Shown: in pieces, positions 8,618 through 17,382 of the stretch
Layout: every line of letters begins with the position of its first letter
Numbering within the stretch: position 1 is the first letter of the stretch
Source: Candidatus Woesearchaeota archaeon
GTDB lineage: Archaea > Nanobdellota > Nanobdellia > SCGC-AAA011-G17 > ARS1403
DNA length: 64,000 bases
Direction: 5' to 3'
Assembly: GCA_016188065.1 (NCBI GenBank)
Contig: JACPIN010000010.1
Coordinates: 32,224 to 96,223, forward strand
The notes under the pieces: model-generated
Seen by the model: the letters and a program-made list of their open reading frames with translations, nothing else
What the model was told of the DNA's origin: nothing
The model's database searches: none
Position numbers and translations under genes: made by a program

Positions 8618-9898
8618 ATGCTCGACATAAAATTACTTAGAGAGAACCCAAACATAGTTAAGAAAAATCTTGAAAAAAGAAGAGACAAGGAAAAGCTGTC
8701 ATGGGTTCAAAAAGTACGCGAGCTAGACGCAAGCCATATCAAGATAAAAAAAGAGGTTGAGGAACTGCGCCACAGGAGAAATCTTGTTTCTGAGGAAATT
8801 AACACACTGCAAAAGCAGGGAAAAGACATCAAGGAAAAGATAAAAGATATCAGAAAAATTCCGGATGAGATAAAACGATTGGAAGAAAAGCTGGCATCAT
8901 TGAAGCAGGAACTTGATTATTATTTATTGCGGTTTCCAAATCTTCTTCACGAGTCCGTTCCATATGGGAAGGATGACAAGGGCAATGTCGCAATAAGAAA
9001 ATGGGGAGTGGCTAAGAAGCCAAAGTTTGAGCTAAAGCCGCACGGAGATCTGATTGAGCAGCTTGAAATTGGAGATTTCACAAAGGCAGCAGAGGTTTCA
9101 GGAGCAGGATTCTACTACATGTTTGGAAAGTTAGCTCAGCTTAATTTGGCTTTGATGCAGTTTGCAGTCGGCAGTCTTGTAAAAAAAGGTTTCACTCTTT
9201 GCATTCCTCCGTTGATGCTGAGGAAAAAGCCATATGAAGGGGTCACAGATCTGGCGGATTTTGAAAAAGTCATGTACAAGATAGAAAGTGAAGACCTGTA
9301 CTTGATTGCAACTTCAGAGCATTCAATCGCAACATATTATACGAATGAAGCAATTCCAGAGGAAAAACTTCCGATAAAGATTGTTGGATTCTCTCCATGT
9401 TTCAGAAAAGAAATTGGGAGCCATGGAGTAGATACTCGGGGGTTATTTAGAACCCATCAATTCTGGAAGATAGAGCAGTTTGTATTCTGCAATCCAAAAG
9501 ATTCTTGGAAGCATCACGAGGAAATTCAGAAAAATTCAGAAGAGCTCTATAAAAAGCTAAAGATTCCTTATCGCGTCGTAAACGTCTGCACAGGGGACAT
9601 TGGAATAGTAGCTGCAAAAAAATATGACACAGAAGCATGGTTTCCAAGGCAAAACGAATACAGGGAAGTAGGCTCAAATTCAAACTGCACAGATTATCAA
9701 GCTCGGCGTTTAAATATAAAGTTAGTCGATAAAGATGGAGGGAAAAAATTCCTGCATACATTAAACAATACGGCAATAGCAACATCAAGGGCATTAGTGG
9801 CAATCCTCGAGAATTATCAGCAGAAAGATGGCAGCATTGTTATTCCGGCTGGATTGCAAAAATACTGTGGCTTTAAGAAAATAGAAAAGCGCAGCTAA
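8618..9898 (+). CDS. serS: Seryl-tRNA synthetase
   Basis: MLDIKLLRENPNIVKKNLEKR; coiled-coil arm; FRKEIGSHGVDTRGLFRTHQFWKIEQF; class II motif 3 ATSRALVAILENYQ. Confidence 0.95.
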   Translation: MLDIKLLRENPNIVKKNLEKRRDKEKLSWVQKVRELDASHIKIKKEVEELRHRRNLVSEEINTLQKQGKDIKEKIKDIRKIPDEIKRLEEKLASLKQELDYYLLRFPNLLHESVPYGKDDKGNVAIRKWGVAKKPKFELKPHGDLIEQLEIGDFTKAAEVSGAGFYYMFGKLAQLNLALMQFAVGSLVKKGFTLCIPPLMLRKKPYEGVTDLADFEKVMYKIESEDLYLIATSEHSIATYYTNEAIPEEKLPIKIVGFSPCFRKEIGSHGVDTRGLFRTHQFWKIEQFVFCNPKDSWKHHEEIQKNSEELYKKLKIPYRVVNVCTGDIGIVAAKKYDTEAWFPRQNEYREVGSNSNCTDYQARRLNIKLVDKDGGKKFLHTLNNTAIATSRALVAILENYQQKDGSIVIPAGLQKYCGFKKIEKRS

Positions 9899-10953
9899 AA
9901 CGGAACTTCTTCAAGATACTTGTAAAAAGGAATCTCTCCGACGTTCAGCCACTGGCTTAGTCTTCTTAAATGATTAAACTCATCGATTCTCAATTCTGTA
10001 AGAAAAGATGGATCTGTTGCCCTTTTAGTCTGCACCTCTTCCAAGTCATCAAATAATTCTATATCATTATATTCGCTGATGTTTTTTAGTAGATCTAAAG
10101 CCTCTCTCCTTTCCCGATGAATCCTTTCAATTATTGGAATTCGTTTCGCAACAGCCTGCCTTAACTGACTATCAAACAAATCCACGTGGTCCTGCTCTGC
10201 AAGTATATAGATAGTAGTTTTATTTGGTCCTTCTATTGTAATTTTTTCTAGAGTGTCCAGCCCAGAATAAATCCTTCTAAGGTTTTCAACCCTTTTCCTC
10301 CCGTATTTTGTTGTTATATCAGGTTCATCAAGAAATATTGATAAAATATCGGTTGCATAAATATTTTGAAATGTCTGAATGTCTCTTTCATCATAGTGGG
10401 AACGCTTTTCTCGAGCATCATACTTCATCTTTGCACTTAGTGCACTAATCACTTCACTAATGTGCTCTTTTGTACGCATCGACCTGCTAACAGCAAATGC
10501 ATAGAATCCAAACTCGTTAGGCACTATGAACTGTTCTTTCCATTCCAATAAGATGGACGAAAACGGTTTTGTTATATGGTAAGACCTAACTTCATCAGCA
10601 CGATTAATTATATTATAGTAATAGGCAATGTCTTCAGAGAGATTTTGCCTCCTTGTAGCATTCCAGTCTATTCCATCAAACATTCCGTGGTTAATCTCAA
10701 TTATATTTCGGTTTTGCAGTTCTGAATAATCACCATTTAACGTTAATGCATAATGCAACTGATAGTCGTTAAGTATCCCCTTCATATTCTTCCCGGATTT
10801 AACCTCCATCGTTAATCTCGGAGTAAATGTTCCACCCATAGAAAGCAAATCTGGCCTTCTAGTTCCATTTGGATTTTTCAGCATCATAAAGAGGCTGGCA
10901 GCATAGTACTCAGCATCATTCCCGAAAATCGCATTTCTACGTTTATATTCCAT
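9895..10953 (-). CDS. Hypothetical protein with possible PD-(D/E)XK nuclease core
   Basis: RRPDLLSMGGTFTPRLTMEVKSGKN = PD...ExK spacing. Confidence 0.45.
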   Translation of the reverse strand: MEYKRRNAIFGNDAEYYAASLFMMLKNPNGTRRPDLLSMGGTFTPRLTMEVKSGKNMKGILNDYQLHYALTLNGDYSELQNRNIIEINHGMFDGIDWNATRRQNLSEDIAYYYNIINRADEVRSYHITKPFSSILLEWKEQFIVPNEFGFYAFAVSRSMRTKEHISEVISALSAKMKYDAREKRSHYDERDIQTFQNIYATDILSIFLDEPDITTKYGRKRVENLRRIYSGLDTLEKITIEGPNKTTIYILAEQDHVDLFDSQLRQAVAKRIPIIERIHRERREALDLLKNISEYNDIELFDDLEEVQTKRATDPSFLTELRIDEFNHLRRLSQWLNVGEIPFYKYLEEVPF

Positions 10954-11015
10954 TTCAATATGATCTAAAATAAAAGGAAATCTTTATTAATATTTACTGT
11001 AGGTCATAATCTAAA

Positions 11016-11303
11016 ATGCCGAGAAAACCGAAAGACCAAGTTGAAAAAGAAATAGAAGCAGGCGACAGGGATGAAGATATTTACACAGAAGAGGGAAGGG
11101 AAGTAGCAGAAGATGAGGATGTAATTACCGACGCAGAAGAAGGCTTCATGGAAGGGTATGAAGAGGATGAGAGGGCAGCTAAGTGTGCTAAATGCAAAAA
11201 AATCCTGGAAGAAGACTTTATTGAAGAAGAGATAGATGATGAGGAGTACAGGTTCTGCTCAAGGCGCTGCGCGGAAACTTTTAAAAAGGCGAAAGAAGAC
11301 TAG
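11016..11303 (+). CDS. Acidic zinc-ribbon protein
   Basis: CAKCKKILEEDF...YRFCSRRCAETFKKA treble-clef-like CxxC/CxxxC. Confidence 0.5.
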   Translation: MPRKPKDQVEKEIEAGDRDEDIYTEEGREVAEDEDVITDAEEGFMEGYEEDERAAKCAKCKKILEEDFIEEEIDDEEYRFCSRRCAETFKKAKED

Positions 11304-11309
11304 TTCTTT

Positions 11310-11912
11310 ATGAAAATATTTGCAGCTTCAGACATTCATGGCGACATAAACCTAGCTAAAAGCCTTGCAGAAAAAGCAGAAAAAGCAAAAGTAGACATGG
11401 TTTTATTATGCGGAGATTTAACCTTGCAGGAGTCTTCAACAGAAGGGATCATCAGCCCATTCAAGGAAAAAGGGCTGAAAGTAGGAATAATTCCGGGAAA
11501 TCACGAGTCTACAGCAACCTCAAATTTTCTGATAGAAAGATACAAGCTAGTTAACCTTCACGGCTATTCATATTATATGGACAGGGTTGGAATGTTCGGA
11601 TGCGGCTCAGCAAATATTGGCATGTTTCAGTTGTCAGAGGAAGAGATATTCGATTTTCTTGAGAAGGGCCACAACTATGTAAGAGATAAGCAAAAGAAAG
11701 TCATGGTGACTCATGTTCATCCCTCAGGAAGTTTAATAGAAAAATTCACAAAGTTCTTTCCAGGCAGCATGTCTGTAAGGAAAGCGATAGAAAAATTCCA
11801 GCCAGATCTCGCATTATGCGGCCACGTTCATGAGGCAGAAGGCATTGAAGAGAAAATCGGCAATACAAGATTGATAAATGTTGGCAGGCAAGGAAAGATT
11901 ATTGAAATATAA
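11310..11912 (+). CDS. Calcineurin-like metallophosphoesterase
   Basis: FAASDIHGD, LLCGDLT, IPGNHES, LCGHVHEAEG motifs. Confidence 0.9.
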   Translation: MKIFAASDIHGDINLAKSLAEKAEKAKVDMVLLCGDLTLQESSTEGIISPFKEKGLKVGIIPGNHESTATSNFLIERYKLVNLHGYSYYMDRVGMFGCGSANIGMFQLSEEEIFDFLEKGHNYVRDKQKKVMVTHVHPSGSLIEKFTKFFPGSMSVRKAIEKFQPDLALCGHVHEAEGIEEKIGNTRLINVGRQGKIIEI

Positions 11913-11933
11913 TGAAATGGGTCCTGTTTTAAA

Positions 11934-14135
11934 ATGGTAGAATTGATTGTCTCAGAGAAGCCCAGCCAGGCACAAAAAATAGCAGAGGCATTGGCAGACG
12001 CAAAGCCGAAGAAAATCGTCGAGAACAAAGTTTCTTATTACGAGCTGACGCATAATGGAAAAAAGATTCTTGTAGGCTGTGCAGTCGGCCATCTTTTTAA
12101 CTTGAGGGAAAAAAACAAGAAAGGCTGGACATATCCAGTGTTTGATACAGAGTGGGCGCCAAGTTATGAATTAAATAAGAGCTCGGATTTCACAAAAAAA
12201 TACATCGAGGTTTTGTCAACGCTTGCAAAGAGCAGCAATGAGTTCGTCGTTGCCTGCGATTACGATCTTGAAGGTAGCCTTATCGGATACAATGTTCTTC
12301 GCTTTATCGCAAACAAGAAAGACGGGAAGAGGATGAAGTTCTCTACATTGACAAAAGAAGAATTGCAAGAGTCTTATGAGAATGCAGCAAAACACCTAGA
12401 CTTTCCTCTGATAGAATCTGGAGAAGCGCGCCATCTCATTGATTGGATAACAGGCATCAACTTATCAAGGGCATTAACTTTGTCGATAAAGAATGCAACA
12501 AAGTCTTTCAAAATTTTATCTTCAGGAAGGGTTCAAGGTCCGGCATTAAAAGTTCTGGCGCAGAGGGAATTAGAAATCCAGAAATTCAAGCCAAAGCCAT
12601 ACTGGGAATTAGAGGCCCTTGGCGACATTAATTCATTGCATAAAAACGGAAAGTTCTGGGAAGAAAAAGAAGTTAAAAAAATCTACGAGAAAATAAAAGA
12701 TGAGAAGTCCGCAATAATTAAGCAAATAGCAAAAAAAACCCAGCTCCAATCTCCTCCAAATCCATTTGATTTAACCTCATTGCAGTTAGAGGCTTATAGG
12801 ATTTTTAAGATAAATCCAAAGGATTCCCTGGCAATAGCTCAAAGCCTTTACACAAAAGCATACATCTCATATCCAAGGACTAGCTCGAATCAGTTCCCTG
12901 CAAATATAAATCTAAAATCAATATTGCAAAAATTAGAAAAGCAGAAAAAATATTCAAAATTAATCCAGGAGCTGCTGTCAAAAAACAGGTTAAAGCCGAA
13001 CAATGGAAAGAAAACGGATCCAGCGCACCCCCCAATAAGCCCGACAGGAGTAGAGCCGAAAAAGCTTTCTGATAAAGAGAATAAAATTTACGATCTAATA
13101 GTTAGGAGAACGCTTGCAACACTGGCAGAGCCTGCAAAGCGGGAATCAATTTCTGTAGAGCTTGATATAAAAAAAGAGCCGTTCATCGCAACAGGAATAA
13201 GGACAATCGAGCCGGGTTGGCACAAGTTTTATGGAAGGTATGCAACATTTGAGGAGAAAATTATTCCAGACATAAAAGGAGGTGGCATAGTAAAAATAAA
13301 AAAAATAACGCTTCTATCAAAAGAAACCCAGCCGCCAAAGCGCTACACGCCAGCATCAATAATCAAAGACCTAGAGCAGAAAAATCTTGGAACAAAAGCG
13401 ACGAGGGCAAGCATAATCGACGCACTTTATCAAAGAAACTATGTTACAGGCCAGTCAATCCAGGTTACAAACCTGGGGTTAAAGACCGTTCAGACTTTAG
13501 AGAAGTACTGTCCGGAAATTCTTGACGAGGAGATGACTCGCAAATTAGAGCAGGATATGGAAAACATCAGGGAGAAAAAAGAAACAAAGGAAAATGTTTT
13601 AGAAAAAGCAGAGAAGCATCTGGCAAAAATCCTGAAGCATTTCAAGGAAAACGAGCTGAAAATAGGAAAAGCATTGTCAGAGGCAAATATAGAAACCCTC
13701 GAGCAGGAATCAAGAATAGGCCAGTGTCCAGAATGTAAAACAGGAATGTTGCATATAAAAAGAGGAAAGTTTGGATTATTTATCGCATGTGACAGGTATG
13801 AAGAAGGGTGCAAGGCAACTTTTTCAATTCCGAGCAATGCATTAATAAAGACGACTGAAAAAATATGCAAGGAGTGCAGCTATCCTGAAATCCTCGTTAT
13901 AAGGAGAGGAAAAAGGCCTCAGTCTGTTTGTTTGAATCTGGATTGCAAGACAAAAGCAGTTCCCAAAAATCTTCTAGAAGAAAAAAGAAAATGCCCAAAA
14001 TGTGGAAGCCAGCTCGTCATCAGGAAAAGTTTATATGGTTCATTTTTCTCATGCCCGGGATATCCAAAATGCAGGCATATAGAATCGATACAAAAGAACA
14101 ATGGAAACAAAAAAAATATTGAAATTCCTAAGTAG
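11934..14135 (+). CDS. topA: DNA topoisomerase I (type IA, archaeal)
   Basis: IVSEKPSQAQKIAEAL Toprim, SYPRTSSNQ active-site Tyr, C-terminal Zn ribbons. Confidence 0.95.
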   Translation: MVELIVSEKPSQAQKIAEALADAKPKKIVENKVSYYELTHNGKKILVGCAVGHLFNLREKNKKGWTYPVFDTEWAPSYELNKSSDFTKKYIEVLSTLAKSSNEFVVACDYDLEGSLIGYNVLRFIANKKDGKRMKFSTLTKEELQESYENAAKHLDFPLIESGEARHLIDWITGINLSRALTLSIKNATKSFKILSSGRVQGPALKVLAQRELEIQKFKPKPYWELEALGDINSLHKNGKFWEEKEVKKIYEKIKDEKSAIIKQIAKKTQLQSPPNPFDLTSLQLEAYRIFKINPKDSLAIAQSLYTKAYISYPRTSSNQFPANINLKSILQKLEKQKKYSKLIQELLSKNRLKPNNGKKTDPAHPPISPTGVEPKKLSDKENKIYDLIVRRTLATLAEPAKRESISVELDIKKEPFIATGIRTIEPGWHKFYGRYATFEEKIIPDIKGGGIVKIKKITLLSKETQPPKRYTPASIIKDLEQKNLGTKATRASIIDALYQRNYVTGQSIQVTNLGLKTVQTLEKYCPEILDEEMTRKLEQDMENIREKKETKENVLEKAEKHLAKILKHFKENELKIGKALSEANIETLEQESRIGQCPECKTGMLHIKRGKFGLFIACDRYEEGCKATFSIPSNALIKTTEKICKECSYPEILVIRRGKRPQSVCLNLDCKTKAVPKNLLEEKRKCPKCGSQLVIRKSLYGSFFSCPGYPKCRHIESIQKNNGNKKNIEIPK

Positions 14136-14823
14136 GTCCTTCGCAGGGCTTTTATTCGCAGCAGCATTCTTCATCCTGTTTACTTCATTATTTTTTTCAG
14201 GCTTGCTGGAAAATCTTCCTGCTTTAGAGTTATCTCTGCAGAAAAACCTGGTGAATTCAGATTTCATTGCAGCACAAATAGCATCAGGATCAGGCCTTAG
14301 TGTGCAAGAGGTAAAGGAAGTATGCAAAAATGATCCTGCCCAAGAAGCATGCAAGCAGTTGAATAATCCGGGCTCGTTGGCATCGTCGCTGGTTAAAGAA
14401 ATTGAAAATCAGATCAATCCTTATTATGAGCCGTTAAGCAAATTAAAGCCGGTAATGATTTTCCTGTTCGCGTTAAGCTTGGCATTTTATTTTCTAGGAA
14501 CCGGATCAGTTTATGGAGCATTATTTAAAATCTCGCTTAACATTTTAATATCTGCAGCATCAGTGTATCTGATATTCAGTATCCTTCCATCTCTGCTTCC
14601 AGGAATTGTAGGTCAGGCATTAAGCATAGCCTCCGCAGACATTTCTCAAAGCTTGCCAGCAGGATTTAAAGAAAGCATAATCGAGGTTGTCAATGACTGG
14701 ATGAAAGTCCCGATCTCAAATTTAAATAAATTATTTATCTATTCGGCAGTATTCTCTCTATTATCATCTATAATTTTCTATTTTCTTAAGAGGAAAAAAC
14801 ATAGCAGCAAATCTAAATCTTAA
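14101..14823 (+). CDS. Membrane protein, unknown
   Basis: N-terminal TM, three further TM segments; overlaps topA by 35 nt. Confidence 0.6.
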   Translation: METKKILKFLSRSFAGLLFAAAFFILFTSLFFSGLLENLPALELSLQKNLVNSDFIAAQIASGSGLSVQEVKEVCKNDPAQEACKQLNNPGSLASSLVKEIENQINPYYEPLSKLKPVMIFLFALSLAFYFLGTGSVYGALFKISLNILISAASVYLIFSILPSLLPGIVGQALSIASADISQSLPAGFKESIIEVVNDWMKVPISNLNKLFIYSAVFSLLSSIIFYFLKRKKHSSKSKS

Positions 14824-14862
14824 GACCGCAATGTTTATATTTTAAAGAAATATTTTCAGCAT

Positions 14863-15402
14863 ATGGGTCTAAGCAGGGATTTCTCAGAAATTTTATCTTC
14901 CCAATTAGTTGCATTAACAGGAGGGGTAATCGCAGGCACGTTGTTGGCGATATTTACCGATAAATTATTCCTTCTGCCAGGATTCTTAATACTCCTCCCC
15001 GGGTTTTTAGAATTAAAAGGGGCAATAGCAGGCTCAATGGCAGCCCGCCTAGGCACAGAACTCCATACAAAAAAGATTAAAGCAAGCGGAAAAAGCAAGC
15101 TGGTCACAGAAAATGAAGAAGCCTCATTTATCTTAATCTTCTTCGTCAGCTTGATCCTTGGCATTTTTACTTATCTGCTTACCTATTATCTATTCGGCAG
15201 CAACAATCCAAGGCTAATCTTAATCCCTTTGGTTGCCTCGATTATCTCTAGCATTTTGCTATTTCCTCTAACCGTGAAATTAACTTTATGGATCTACCGA
15301 AATCACAAGGACCCGGATAATGTCATGGGCCCGTATATAACAAGCATCGGGGATATTGAAAGCATAATCGCCCTGCTTATTACAATCGCAATACTCACAT
15401 GA
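14863..15402 (+). CDS. MgtE/SLC41-like membrane half, copy 1
   Basis: GFLILLPGFLELKGAIAGSMAARLGTELHT...DPDNVMGPYITSIGDIESIIALL. Confidence 0.75.
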   Translation: MGLSRDFSEILSSQLVALTGGVIAGTLLAIFTDKLFLLPGFLILLPGFLELKGAIAGSMAARLGTELHTKKIKASGKSKLVTENEEASFILIFFVSLILGIFTYLLTYYLFGSNNPRLILIPLVASIISSILLFPLTVKLTLWIYRNHKDPDNVMGPYITSIGDIESIIALLITIAILT

Positions 15403-15956
15403 ACCTGGAAAGAAGGATATTGAAGGAAAGTTTTGGAATATTGATTTTAGCTTCTATACTGAGTAGCATCGGCGGCATAGGACTGGAAACAATCCAGGAA
15501 AAAATATTTTTAATTCTTCCATTGCTTATTCTCCTTCCAGCATTAAATGGGATGGTCGGAAATTTCGGAATAATTTTCTCCTCAAGGTACACAACTCTGC
15601 TCTACCAAAAAAAGTTAGGAAAAACAAAATTCATAAACAAGGCATTAAAAAAGCATTTTATTCTGGTCTTGCTAATCTCGATCATATGTGCATTCTATAT
15701 TTCAACGCTGTCATTTGCAGTCTCATTTTTGAAAGGCTTTGAAATTGAGCCATTGTTATATCTGAAAATCTTAATTATAACGATCCTATCAGCAATAATA
15801 CTGATATTTATTATAGCTGCAATGACAATAATCGCTGGAAATTATTCTATAAGGAAAAAAGAAGATCCCGACAATCTTCTTGTCCCATTAACAACTTCAA
15901 TTGCAGACTTGGGGTCAATGATAATCTTCTCATTGCTAGTTTATTTTATTCTCTAG
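15399..15956 (+). CDS. MgtE/SLC41-like membrane half, copy 2
   Basis: PLLILLPALNGMVGNFGIIFSSRYTTLLYQ...DPDNLLVPLTTSIADLGSMIIF; ATGA overlap with copy 1. Confidence 0.75.
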   Translation: MNLERRILKESFGILILASILSSIGGIGLETIQEKIFLILPLLILLPALNGMVGNFGIIFSSRYTTLLYQKKLGKTKFINKALKKHFILVLLISIICAFYISTLSFAVSFLKGFEIEPLLYLKILIITILSAIILIFIIAAMTIIAGNYSIRKKEDPDNLLVPLTTSIADLGSMIIFSLLVYFIL

Positions 15957-16562
15957 CTTGAATACACCATTGCTTTTAATTTCAAATTTCACAAAATCTC
16001 CAGATGGTTTTTCGAATATTAATTTTCTAGGATTATTTTCAAGCCTTATTATCCTATTGCTATATTTTCTAAACCTCTCTCCGCCAATCATCTCTATGTT
16101 TTTCTTTTTTATGTTGCTATATACTTGATTAGTGATTATCACAGGAACATTTTTGCTCAATTCATTCAGGATTTTAAATTGCTTCCACATATGCAGATTA
16201 TAAACATCAGGTTTTTCTCTCACCTTGACCCTGTAATGATTGCTAATCGTATCAATAACAATCAGAGAAATGTTTTTCATCTCGGGCAGTTTTTTTATTA
16301 TTCTATTCTGTTCAGAAAATCTGCCGGGCTTGAACAAAATTATATTTTCCAACACGTTTTGAAATTCATCTCCAGCAAGCTGCTTTATTCTTTCAAGATT
16401 GAATCCATTTTCAGTATCGATGTAAACAATTTTTTTATTTTTCTTTGCCTGCTCAATAGCAGCCAGTTCAGCAAAGGTAGTCTTTCCGCTGCTGGCCTCT
16501 CCATAAATGCAAGTTATCTCCTTATGATAGCTCTGAAAAAGATCACATCCGCTTTCAATCAT
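15936..16562 (-). CDS. radB: RadB-like RecA-family ATPase
   Basis: CIYGEASSGKTTFAELAAIEQAKKNKKIVYIDTENGF Walker A; ISLIVIDTISNHYR Walker B. Confidence 0.8.
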   Translation of the reverse strand: MIESGCDLFQSYHKEITCIYGEASSGKTTFAELAAIEQAKKNKKIVYIDTENGFNLERIKQLAGDEFQNVLENIILFKPGRFSEQNRIIKKLPEMKNISLIVIDTISNHYRVKVREKPDVYNLHMWKQFKILNELSKNVPVIITNQVYSNIKKKNIEMIGGERFRKYSNRIIRLENNPRKLIFEKPSGDFVKFEIKSNGVFKLENKIN

Positions 16563-16585
16563 GATGGAAATAAACAAAAGAGAGT

Positions 16586-16897
16586 TTAAGAAGATAGATG
16601 CTTCTCAATTGCGTCGTTTTCGGCAGCTACAAGATTGTCTATTTTTACTATATTTCGCAATTTAAGCTTTTTGCAGTCAAACCAATTGGCAGAATCAGGA
16701 TGTCTTTTCGAAATTGTCAAATTCTCTCTATCAAATCGATAAACGAAACCAACATATTCGTCTTTTACAGTGCTTTCAATACTTTTCGATTTCCCGTCTA
16801 AAAGATAATACGTTCTACCTGTGACTATCCTTGTATCATATATAACACGCACACAATCATCCATCCTAACCATTTCACGTATTTCTTCGTAAAACAT
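16586..16897 (-). CDS. Hypothetical protein
   Basis: 103-aa ORF immediately upstream of radB on same strand. Confidence 0.4.
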   Translation of the reverse strand: MFYEEIREMVRMDDCVRVIYDTRIVTGRTYYLLDGKSKSIESTVKDEYVGFVYRFDRENLTISKRHPDSANWFDCKKLKLRNIVKIDNLVAAENDAIEKHLSS

Positions 16898-16993
16898 CTT
16901 CCCTCGGTATCTTTATCTACTACAAAACAAGAATTTAAAATACTATCTGTGCAAAGCCAAAACCAATACCAATCGAAAGATTTATAAATTTTA

Positions 16994-17014
16994 GTATACA
17001 CAGTGAGTATACAC
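16994..17014. promoter_or_regulatory. GTATACAC direct repeat with 13-bp period, candidate operator
   Basis: GTATACAC at 16994-17001 and 17007-17014, just downstream of a tttataaatttt TATA-like box. Confidence 0.4.
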
Positions 17015-17030
17015 AAAAAGGATATACAAA

Positions 17031-17381
17031 ATGTCAGATATATTTAATGCAAGAGTGTTGTGTGATGGATGCAACATGAAGATGGAAAAAACAAATCTTG
17101 TTCGAGACGGTTTTAATGTTCGCGCTTTAGAGTGTCCAGGATGCGGAAAAAACTATCTCCATCCAGAGGACGAATATAAATTAGATCAGTTCTCAAAGCT
17201 TAGAAACAAGCAGTTTCAAGTTAAACTAAGGATTGTAGGTAATTCTTACACAGTTTCAATTCCAAGAGAGATAATCGATTATCAAGATGAAATGCAAAAA
17301 AAGTTAAATAAGATGCTTTTTATGGCGTTGGAAGAGCCTGAAAAGCTAAGCATATTTTTCAGAAAGAGGATATTCGAATAA
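17031..17381 (+). CDS. Zn-ribbon + AbrB/SpoVT-like domain protein
   Basis: CDGCNMK...CPGCG then [21 protein letters not shown]. Confidence 0.65.
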   Translation: MSDIFNARVLCDGCNMKMEKTNLVRDGFNVRALECPGCGKNYLHPEDEYKLDQFSKLRNKQFQVKLRIVGNSYTVSIPREIIDYQDEMQKKLNKMLFMALEEPEKLSIFFRKRIFE

Positions 17382-17382
17382 A

